A stretch of 47,215 nt of DNA from JAWWPY01 sp964412845 (lineage in GTDB: Bacteria; Actinomycetota; Actinomycetes; Streptosporangiales; Streptosporangiaceae), in the NCBI GenBank assembly GCA_964412845.1, contig CAYPQM010000028.1, positions 1 through 47,215 of the forward strand, written 5' to 3'. Positions 40,737 through 47,215 of the stretch are shown here, piece after piece. Every line of letters starts with the position of its first letter. Position 1 is the stretch's first letter. The notes under the pieces were generated by a model that was not told the DNA's origin, did no database searches, and worked only from the letters and a program-made list of their open reading frames with translations. The position numbers and the translations under genes were made by a program.

Positions 40737-41981
40737 CTACGCGGGGCCACCGAGAGTGGCGGGCGCGCCGAACGGGCGCAGCACCTCCGGAACGGAGACG
40801 GTGCCCCCCTCGTCCTGGAAGTTCTCCATGATCGACAGCAGCACCCGGGCGGTGGCCCCGGTCCCGTTGAGGGTGTGCGCGAACTCCAGCTTCCCGTTGC
40901 GGCGGAACCGGACATTCAGCCGCCGCGCCTGGTAGTCGGTGGTGTTCGAGCACGAGGTGATCTCCCGGTAGCGCTGCTGGGCCGGGAACCACGCCTCGAT
41001 GTCGTACTTCTTCGCGGCGGGCGCGCCGAGGTCGCCCACAGGGATGTTCATCACCTGGTAGGGCAGCCCGAGCGCCTGGACGATCTCCTCCTCATGAGCC
41101 AGCAGCTGGTCATGGAAGTCCGCGGACTGCTCGGGCAGGCAGTAGACGTACATCTCCACCTTGTCGAACTGGTGCACCCGGAACATGCCCTTGGTGTCCT
41201 TGCCCGCCGCCCCGGCCTCGCGGCGGAAGTTCGTGCTGAACGCGGCGTACTTGGCGGGCAGCTCTGATTCCTCAAGGCGCTCGTCGGCGTGGATCCCGGC
41301 CAGCGCCACCTCGGAGGTCCCGGTGAGGTACAGATCGTCCTTTTCCAGGTGGTAGAGGTTGGACTCCTCGGTGGGCAGGAAGCCGGTGCCGTACATGGCG
41401 CGCTCGCCGGCCAGGATCGGCGGCAGCACCGGCAGGAACCCCTTGGCCGCCAGCCGGTCGAGGACGAACCGGTACAGGGCCATCTCGGTCAGCGCCACGT
41501 CCCCGATCCGGTAGGCGAACCTGGACCCGGACAGCCGGGCCCCCCTGGCCATGTCGATCCAGCCCCGGGGGGAGCCGAGTTCGGTAGACTCCCGGGGCTC
41601 GAAAGTGAACGCCGGCGGCTCGCCCCAGGTGCGGACGACCACCGCGTCCTCCTCGGCCATCCCGTCCGCCGCGGTGGGGTCAGGCAGGTTGGGGATCCGG
41701 GCCAGCAGGTCCTGGCGCTCCCGCTCGGCGTGGACCTGCTCCACGGTAGCCGCGGCGAGCTCGTCCCTGAGCTTTCGCAGTTCGGCGATTTCCTGCTGGC
41801 TCGGCGGGGTGCCCTTGGACGAGCGTTTCTGCGCCGCGCGCAGCGCCTCCGCCCGCTCGGTCAGCTCACGCCAGGTCCGGTCGGCGACCAGCAGTGAGTC
41901 GAAATCGTCGGCGGCACCGCGGCGGGCGAGTGCCGCCCGGTAGCGGTCCGGCTCCTGACGGGCAGCCCTGAGGTCAATCAC
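40737..41981 (-). CDS. serS: Seryl-tRNA synthetase
   Basis: 414 residues. It charges tRNA-Ser (and tRNA-Sec) with serine. The N-terminal coiled-coil arm (DLRAARQEPDRYRAALARRG; KGTPPSQQEIAELRKLRDEL) and class II motifs (FRREAGAAGKDTKGMFRVHQ with FDKVEMYVY; EITSCSNTTDYQARRLNVRF; LNGTGATARVLLSIMENFQD) are all present. Length is normal. Its ATG overlaps the stop of the EamA transporter gene, so it can be translated from the same message. It converges on the sedolisin gene. No tRNA gene or T-box leader was seen next to it. Confidence 0.97.
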   Translation of the reverse strand: MIDLRAARQEPDRYRAALARRGAADDFDSLLVADRTWRELTERAEALRAAQKRSSKGTPPSQQEIAELRKLRDELAAATVEQVHAERERQDLLARIPNLPDPTAADGMAEEDAVVVRTWGEPPAFTFEPRESTELGSPRGWIDMARGARLSGSRFAYRIGDVALTEMALYRFVLDRLAAKGFLPVLPPILAGERAMYGTGFLPTEESNLYHLEKDDLYLTGTSEVALAGIHADERLEESELPAKYAAFSTNFRREAGAAGKDTKGMFRVHQFDKVEMYVYCLPEQSADFHDQLLAHEEEIVQALGLPYQVMNIPVGDLGAPAAKKYDIEAWFPAQQRYREITSCSNTTDYQARRLNVRFRRNGKLEFAHTLNGTGATARVLLSIMENFQDEGGTVSVPEVLRPFGAPATLGGPA

Positions 41982-42901
41982 CCACGCGAGTCTAGCGGGG
42001 CCCGCCCGTCCGGCACCGCAACATTATCGGCGGGACCAGCGCGGCGCAGGCCCGACCGGGTCGCGAGCACCGACCCGACCAGGATCAGCGCAAACGCGGC
42101 GACAATCTCCGGAGTAAGCGGCTCGCCGAGCACCGAAACGCCCAGCGCCACGGCCACGGCGGGATTGACGTAGGTGATCACCGTCGCGCGCGCCGGGCCC
42201 ACCTCCGCGATGAGCCGGAAGAACAGCAGGAACGCCACCGCCGTGCAGACCACAGCCAGGCCGGCCAGCGCGGCCAGCACGCGCCCCGACGGCACGGTGT
42301 GCGGCCAGGTCAGCGCGGCCGCCGGGGCGTAGACAACGGCGGCGGCGGTCAGGCAGACGGCGAGCACTCCGAGGTCCGGCGCCTCGCTGAGCTTGCGGTT
42401 CTGCACCAGCGGGCCGATCGCGTAGCCCAGCGCGGTGAGCAGCACCTCAGTGACCGACCACCAGTCACCGCCGCTCGCACTCGGGCCGACCAGCAGGGCC
42501 ACGCCGCCCAGGCCGAGCAGCAGGCCCGCCCAGCGAACGGGGGTGAGCCGCTCCGTCCCGCCGGTGAGCCGGACCAGCACGGCACCGATGATCGGAACCG
42601 CGGCGATCAGCAGGCCACTCAGCGAACTGGACAGATGCCGCTCCGCGTCGGACAGGAAGAACCACGGGGCGATGATTTCGACGACCGCGAAGACCGCGAG
42701 CCACCGCCAGTACGGCCGCAGCGCGCTGAGCTGTCGGCGGCGCAGCGCGACAGGCAGCAGCAGCGCCGCGCCCACCCCGACCCTCGCGAATACCAGGACC
42801 GGCACGGAGACCCCGCCGTCGTCCACGACCTTGATGAGCAGGTAGGGGACGCCCCAGATCGCGCTCATGGTCAGGAACAATGCCCAGCCTCGGCGGCTCA
42901 C
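41978..42901 (-). CDS. EamA/DMT-superfamily transporter
   Basis: 307 residues with ten hydrophobic helices in two EamA repeats: WALFLTMSAIWGVPYLLIKV and GLLIAAVPIIGAVLVRLTGG in the first, VLLTALGYAIGPLVQNRKLS and AVAFLLFFRLIAEVGPARAT with VITYVNPAVAVALGVSVLGE in the second. Drug/metabolite exporter type; substrate not predictable. The tail is polar. It overlaps serS by 4 bp, an unusual pairing with an essential gene that may only reflect compaction. Confidence 0.92.
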   Translation of the reverse strand: MSRRGWALFLTMSAIWGVPYLLIKVVDDGGVSVPVLVFARVGVGAALLLPVALRRRQLSALRPYWRWLAVFAVVEIIAPWFFLSDAERHLSSSLSGLLIAAVPIIGAVLVRLTGGTERLTPVRWAGLLLGLGGVALLVGPSASGGDWWSVTEVLLTALGYAIGPLVQNRKLSEAPDLGVLAVCLTAAAVVYAPAAALTWPHTVPSGRVLAALAGLAVVCTAVAFLLFFRLIAEVGPARATVITYVNPAVAVALGVSVLGEPLTPEIVAAFALILVGSVLATRSGLRRAGPADNVAVPDGRAPLDSRG

Positions 42902-43080
42902 CGCATGTCACCTTCCGTCCCGCAGCCCGGCTGGCAGGCTACAGCGCGCGGCGACCCATTTCGACAGAGAAAACCGCTGGCGCCCGCCGCCGGGGCGGTG
43001 CCCGGCGCCCGGTTAGCCGTACCCCGGGTTAGCCGGGCCCGTGCGGCGTGCCCCGTCAGGCGTGCCCCGTGCGACGTCCG

Positions 43081-43773
43081 TCAGGCGTGCACGGTCAGGC
43101 ACACGCCGAGTGAGGCGATGTCCACGCAGAGCCCGCCGGGGTCGCCGCCGCCCGTCGGTGCGGCGGTGGGGGAGGCCGTCGGACTGGGCGATGGCGACGC
43201 GGGCGGGGTCAGCGACGAGATGGGGAACGGCACCGGCGTGTCAGCGAGTTGCGACGGAGCCGCGCCTGAGGCGGTGGCTGAGGCCTGCGGGGAGGCGTCG
43301 GCGGAGGCAGGCGGCGGCCCGGCTACGGCCAGCGGCTGGCTGGCCGGGGGGACAGGATCGCGGCCGTCGCCCGCCGCGGCGCCGACGCGGTCACCGCGCA
43401 TCGTGGGAGTCGCGCCCGGCAGCGGAGGCGTGGGGATCAGCTGGATCGACACCGAGACGAAGAGCACGTAGCACACGATGACCGAGGCGAGGAGCGCGGT
43501 CAGGAACAGCGACCCGGCCGGATGACATCGGATGGCAGCTATTCCGTTGCGTGATGTGGTTTTTGCCGAATCCCTGGCCGCGGCCAGGGCGACACCGGAG
43601 GTGGAAAGCCGGGGGCCCGGCCCGAGCTGGCTCGCGCGCCGCACCTTGCGCAGGGCTCCTCTGCGCTGCGCAGGGGACAACCCGGGCATCAAGTAGATAA
43701 CTGTCCGGCCGCCCTGAGCCTCCGCCCGGGCGTGCCGCCCGTCGGGCAGATGTGCGTAGCGAATCTTGATCAC
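43081..43773 (-). CDS. Single-pass membrane protein with Pro/Ala/Ser-rich ectodomain, unknown
   Basis: 230 residues. The start (MIKIRYAHLPDGRHARAEAQ) and the segment VIYLMPGLSPAQRRGALRKV suggest a small cytoplasmic domain of the kind seen in actinobacterial membrane proteins. One TM helix at about 88-110 (GSLFLTALLASVIVCYVLFV) is followed by a disordered Pro/Ser/Thr/Ala-rich region and a conserved-looking hydrophobic end with two Cys (GLCVDIASLGVCLTV), which could form a disulfide outside. It is divergent from lnt. Short direct repeats (GTCAGGCGTGC) lie just past its stop. No family recognised. Confidence 0.7.
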   Translation of the reverse strand: MIKIRYAHLPDGRHARAEAQGGRTVIYLMPGLSPAQRRGALRKVRRASQLGPGPRLSTSGVALAAARDSAKTTSRNGIAAIRCHPAGSLFLTALLASVIVCYVLFVSVSIQLIPTPPLPGATPTMRGDRVGAAAGDGRDPVPPASQPLAVAGPPPASADASPQASATASGAAPSQLADTPVPFPISSLTPPASPSPSPTASPTAAPTGGGDPGGLCVDIASLGVCLTVHA

Positions 43774-43993
43774 AGGCGAGACCTCACACGGGGTGGCAGG
43801 CTCTCAAGTGGCGGTTGACCTGGGGATATGCAGTCGCGACGTTACCACGGGCCCGATCATTGAACGTCGCGAAACACTGGATACCCGTGACACAGGGCGA
43901 GAATACAACAGCATTCCGTCACCACGCGGACCGGAAAAAGCCCCGCTACGCTCGCATCATGCCTTCTTTGCCGAACGGCAGCCTGGAGCACCT

Positions 43994-45916
43994 GTGGCCC
44001 TAACCGGCGCGGCCGGCGACGCGGACCGCCAGACGACGGCGGCCAGGAACCCCAGGCCGGCCGCGACCGCCGAACCCGCAGTGGCCGCCGAAGCCGCGGC
44101 CGCCCCGGGCACCGCGGGCACTGCGGGCCGCAAGAGTGCCGAATCGGGTCTTGGGTCGGTGGGGACACCGGCCAACCCCGAGTCCGCCCGGTCCGGCGAG
44201 GCAGGCACACAGCCACCGCGGTCAGTCCAGAGATCCCGGCCACCAGGGCTGCGGCCGATGCGGCTGGGCTGGGCGCTGCTCATCGCCGTGGCCGGTGGCC
44301 TGGCCTTGGCGGCTGCCTTCCCGCCGGCCGGGATCTGGCCGCTGGCGGCGGCCGGGCCCGCGCTGCTGGTGGTGGCGTTGTGGCGGAGAAGCTTGCGCGC
44401 CTCGTTCGTCGTCGGGCTGGTCTTCGGCATCGCCTTCTTCACGCCGCTGCTGTCGTGGCTGGTCAACGTGGCCTGGTACGCGTGGGCCGCGCTGGCGATG
44501 GTCGAAGCCCTGGTCTTCGGCCTGCTGGCCATCGGCCAGCGGCTGCTGCTGCGGCTGCGGGCCTGGCCGCTGGCCGTGGCAGGCTGGTGGGTCGCTGCGG
44601 AGGCGATGCGCGGCCGGTGGCCCTATGCCTTCCCGTGGGGCAGGCTCGCGATGAGCCAGGCGGGCGCCCCCACGGCTGGCTGGGCCGCGGTGGGTGGCGC
44701 GCCGCTCCTGAGCTTCCTGGTGGCATTGGCCGGGGCCACGCTGGCCTGGCTGCTGATCGCGCCGGGGCGATGGCCAGGCCCGGGAGGCGAGCCGGCCGCC
44801 CCGGGACGCGTGCCGTCCAGCCCAGGAGACCCGCCATCAGGATCGGGAACCGGGCCGCCCGGTCAGCGGCGTGAGCGGCCAGGACCGGTGCGCCGCCGGG
44901 CTGTTCCGCTGCTCGCGCTGGCTGGTGCCATGGGGCTTGCGGTGGCCGGCGTGGTGCTCCCGGTCGACCAGCCGGCCCCCGCCGCCGAGGCGACCATCGC
45001 CGCCATCCAGGGTGATGTGCCCCATGCGCGGACGCTGGCCAGCATGCTGCGAGCCAGCACGGTGACCGCGAATCACGCGGTCACCACCGAAGGGCTGGCC
45101 GCCCTGGTCAGGTCGGGCGCCCGGCCCGCGCCTGACCTCGTGGTCTGGCCAGAGAACTCAACCGACCTGGACCCGGCGCTGTACCCGTCGATCTACGCCG
45201 CCATCACCAGGGCGACCAGCGCCATCGACCGGCCCGTGCTGGTCGGCTCGGTGCTGCAGAACCCGCTGCGCAACGCGGGCCAGCTCTGGCTCCCCCGGCG
45301 AGGGCCGGTCCAGGTGTACGTCAAGCGCCAGCTCGTGCCGTTCGGGGAGTACATCCCGCTGCGCGGCTTTCTGGACAAGTTCACCTCATTGCCGTCGCTG
45401 CAGCCCGTCAACTTCACGCCTGGCCACAAGGCGGTGGTCTTCCACACCGGGAAGATCAGGCTCGGCGACGTGATCTGCTACGAGGTCGGCTTCGACCAGT
45501 TGGTCTCCTCCGAGGTCAATGCGGGCGCGAACCTGCTGGCGGTGCAGTCCAATGACGCGGATTTCGAACTGGACGGCCAGACCAGCGAATCGGCCCAGCA
45601 ACTGGCGATGGCCCGGATCCGCGCGGTCGAGTCCGACCGCGCGGTGGTGTACGTGTCCACCACCGGGGAGAGCGCCATCATCGCGCCCGACGGCACGATC
45701 ATGGTCCGCAGTGGCATCTGGCAGCGCGCCGCGCTGGAGGCCCGGGTGCCGCTGCGCAGCCAGCTCACGCTCGCTGACCGGGCCGGGTCCTGGCCGGAGG
45801 CCGCGATCGCCGCGCTCACCCTCGCCGCGCTCGGCTGGGCCGCGGCCGGGGCGTTCCGCGCGGCGCGCCGCGGCACCGCGGCCGCTGCGGCGGGGACACC
45901 GGGCCTGACTGACTGA
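43994..45916 (+). CDS. lnt: Apolipoprotein N-acyltransferase, first copy
   Basis: 640 residues from GTG 43994, chosen because GGAG lies 6 bp upstream; the frame is open to 43766 but that would run across the divergent gene's start. After an 80-residue Ala/Pro-rich extension come about seven TM helices (LGWALLIAVAGGLALAAAFP onward), a Pro/Gly insertion near residues 255-300, then a nitrilase-type domain with catalytic Glu387 (WPENSTD), Lys444 (VYVKRQLVPFGEYIPL) and Cys495 (DVICYEVGF). It adds a third acyl chain to lipoproteins, and this window encodes at least three of those. A C-terminal TM closes the protein. Confidence 0.92.
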   Translation: MALTGAAGDADRQTTAARNPRPAATAEPAVAAEAAAAPGTAGTAGRKSAESGLGSVGTPANPESARSGEAGTQPPRSVQRSRPPGLRPMRLGWALLIAVAGGLALAAAFPPAGIWPLAAAGPALLVVALWRRSLRASFVVGLVFGIAFFTPLLSWLVNVAWYAWAALAMVEALVFGLLAIGQRLLLRLRAWPLAVAGWWVAAEAMRGRWPYAFPWGRLAMSQAGAPTAGWAAVGGAPLLSFLVALAGATLAWLLIAPGRWPGPGGEPAAPGRVPSSPGDPPSGSGTGPPGQRRERPGPVRRRAVPLLALAGAMGLAVAGVVLPVDQPAPAAEATIAAIQGDVPHARTLASMLRASTVTANHAVTTEGLAALVRSGARPAPDLVVWPENSTDLDPALYPSIYAAITRATSAIDRPVLVGSVLQNPLRNAGQLWLPRRGPVQVYVKRQLVPFGEYIPLRGFLDKFTSLPSLQPVNFTPGHKAVVFHTGKIRLGDVICYEVGFDQLVSSEVNAGANLLAVQSNDADFELDGQTSESAQQLAMARIRAVESDRAVVYVSTTGESAIIAPDGTIMVRSGIWQRAALEARVPLRSQLTLADRAGSWPEAAIAALTLAALGWAAAGAFRAARRGTAAAAAGTPGLTD

Positions 45917-46042
45917 CGCCCCGGGCTGGCGGGCTGGTACTCACGCCCCGCTGAATCGCCGGCCCTGACGCCTCGCTGGCGGGCTGGCAGGAACGCCTCC
46001 CTGGCGGACCAGCACTGACGCCCCGCTGGCGTACCAGTTTCG
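45916..46042. repeat. Degenerate tandem repeat of about 25 bp between the lnt genes
   Basis: Five units begin with ACGCC at 45916, 45943, 45968, 45993 and 46018 (periods 27, 25, 25, 25). The best-kept units read ACGCC(C/T)CGCTGGCGGGCTGG. The array starts at the last base of the first lnt gene and ends about 65 bp before the second. No coding frame is supported in it. Confidence 0.85.
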
Positions 46043-46107
46043 TCACCTAAGCGTCACAGAACATCCTGGCCGACCCGGCCGTCCGGGCCGCGACGCACAA
46101 TGTCTTT

Positions 46108-47215
46108 ATGGCAGTGTGGCGCGGTTTGGCCAAGCCCAGCCGGTATGCCGTCCTCCTCGCGGGCGCGCTGCCGGTGCTCGCGTTCCCCGCCCTCAACCTG
46201 GAGTTTCTCGGCTGGTGCGGGCTGGTACCCGGGCTGCTCCTCATCCACCGTTCGCCGTCGGCACGCGAGGCCGCAGTACGCGGCTGGTGGTTCGGCGCTG
46301 GTTTCCTGATGGCGGCGCTCTACTGGATGGTGCCGAACATCGGCCCGGCGCTGCTGCTCGTTGCCGTCGTCTTCGGGATCCTGTGGACCGGGTACGGGGC
46401 AGCCGCCTGGATACTCCTGCGCCCGCCGGTCACCGCGCCGCGCGCGCTCGCCGCCATCGTCGTCGTGCCGAGCTTCTGGCTACTGACCGAGTGGGCCCGG
46501 TCCTGGCAAGGATTCGCCGGGCCGTGGGCGGTGCTCGGGACGAGCCAGTGGCAGCATCCGGCCGTCCTCGGCCTCGCGGCGGTAGGCGGGGTGTGGCTGG
46601 TCAGCTTCGCCCTGGTGGCCGCCAACACCAGCATCCTGGTCGTGCTGGTCGCCGGGCGGATCGCGATCCGCGCACTCGGCGCGGCCGCAATCGCGATCGC
46701 GGTGGCCGCGGGGCCGGTCGCGTTCGCGCTCGCCGCCGCGGGGCCGACGGCCCGCTCGGTCCGGGTGGCGCTGGTCCAGCCGGGCATCGAGCACAGCCGC
46801 GGCAGCCGGGTGGGGGCCAGCCAACGGCTGTCCGCCGGGCTGGGCGCCGATCATCCCGACCTGATCGCCTGGGGCGAGAGCAGTGTCGGTTACAACCTCC
46901 AGCAGGATCACCCGCTGCTGAGCCAGATCGAGGCGCTGTCAGCCCGGGACGGCGCCCAGATCCTGCTCAACCAGGACGCCACGCGGGCCAATGGCGCAAT
47001 CTCCAAGGTCGCGCTCCTGGTGGGACCGGACGGCATCGACGGCTCCTACGTCAAGAGCCGGCTGGTTCCGTTCGGCGAGTACATCCCATTCCGCGGCGCG
47101 CTCGGCTGGATAGCCAAGATCAGCAAGGCTGCGGCCGCCAACCGGGTACCAGGAACCGGCGCCCACCTGGTCCAGGCGGTGGACCGGGCCGGGCGCCCGC
47201 TGCCGCTCGGCGTGC
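46108..47215 (+). CDS. Apolipoprotein N-acyltransferase, second copy (3' end beyond window)
   Basis: 369 residues visible from ATG 46108; the frame stays open to the window end. Membrane helices start with YAVLLAGALPVLAFPALNLE and include WWFGAGFLMAALYWMVPNIG. The nitrilase-type domain is under way: VRVALVQPGIEHS, LIAWGESSVGYN with the catalytic Glu, and GSYVKSRLVPFGEYIPFRGA with the Lys. The catalytic Cys lies past the edge. It differs clearly from the first copy and has no long N-terminal extension. Some actinobacteria carry two Lnt paralogues; the second may have other acyl donors or be fused to a PpmA/Ppm1-like domain beyond the window, which cannot be seen here. Confidence 0.9.
   Translation, partial: MAVWRGLAKPSRYAVLLAGALPVLAFPALNLEFLGWCGLVPGLLLIHRSPSAREAAVRGWWFGAGFLMAALYWMVPNIGPALLLVAVVFGILWTGYGAAAWILLRPPVTAPRALAAIVVVPSFWLLTEWARSWQGFAGPWAVLGTSQWQHPAVLGLAAVGGVWLVSFALVAANTSILVVLVAGRIAIRALGAAAIAIAVAAGPVAFALAAAGPTARSVRVALVQPGIEHSRGSRVGASQRLSAGLGADHPDLIAWGESSVGYNLQQDHPLLSQIEALSARDGAQILLNQDATRANGAISKVALLVGPDGIDGSYVKSRLVPFGEYIPFRGALGWIAKISKAAAANRVPGTGAHLVQAVDRAGRPLPLGV

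Noticed and set aside
42902..43080. tRNA-Ser or T-box leader near serS/EamA
   Set aside because: No cloverleaf, no CCA end and no T-box core motif could be found on either strand.

Overview
The window is high-GC DNA from an actinobacterium. Evidence: strong G/C third-position bias with many open antisense frames, GTG/TTG starts, DUF1707 and DUF6510 proteins, twin lipoprotein N-acyltransferase genes and a Streptomyces-type contractile injection locus. Genus cannot be fixed; the acid-type sedolisin suggests a soil organism. A 100-N gap shows this is a scaffold. Both edges cut genes: an SPFH protein at the left, a second Lnt at the right.

Region 1 (about 0.9-19.2 kb) is an extracellular/cytoplasmic contractile injection system (eCIS/CIS). 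One minus-strand operon runs from a Pvc16-type cap protein (15732) through an unknown Ala-rich protein, sheath, inner tube, TAC_7-like chaperone, DUF6760 protein, a giant Pro/Gly/Ala-rich protein, second tube protein, LysM protein, VgrG-like spike, PAAR tip, gp25, gpJ and gpI-like baseplate proteins, to a zinc-ribbon/TM/F5-8-type-C membrane protein (925). Facing it are a COG1470-like membrane protein and a secreted Ig-like protein, then an orphan LuxR-type regulator. The usual AAA+ ATPase, a recognisable tape measure and a tail fibre are not in the window.

Region 2 (19.3-22.4 kb) holds a PucR-type HTH remnant, an orphan JetD/TIGR02679-like protein without other Wadjet genes, and a lipoprotein of the sorbosone/glucose dehydrogenase type. 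Region 3 (22.7-31.9 kb) looks like an exopolysaccharide locus: a small membrane protein, a GT2 synthase flanked by a degenerate vWA-like ectodomain and a C-terminal jelly-roll-like domain, a UDP-GlcNAc 2-epimerase, a secreted DUF2334 deacetylase-like protein and two paralogous glycosidase-like lipoproteins. Polymer synthesis, N-acetyl-mannosamine supply, deacetylation and trimming would be encoded together. This is the best candidate for a little-described system here.

Region 4 (32.1-37.1 kb) is a tightly overlapped signalling/redox operon: receiver-flavoprotein fusion, cyclic-nucleotide-domain histidine kinase, UBP zinc finger, SUOX-type molybdoprotein, FNR-type reductase and a DUF6510 zinc protein. 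The remainder (37.2-47.2 kb) carries a DUF1707 protein, a dienelactone-hydrolase-like enzyme, a sedolisin, serS with an overlapping EamA transporter, a TM protein and two lnt paralogues. A 27-bp-arm palindrome and a 25-bp-period tandem repeat lie in the intergenic spaces.
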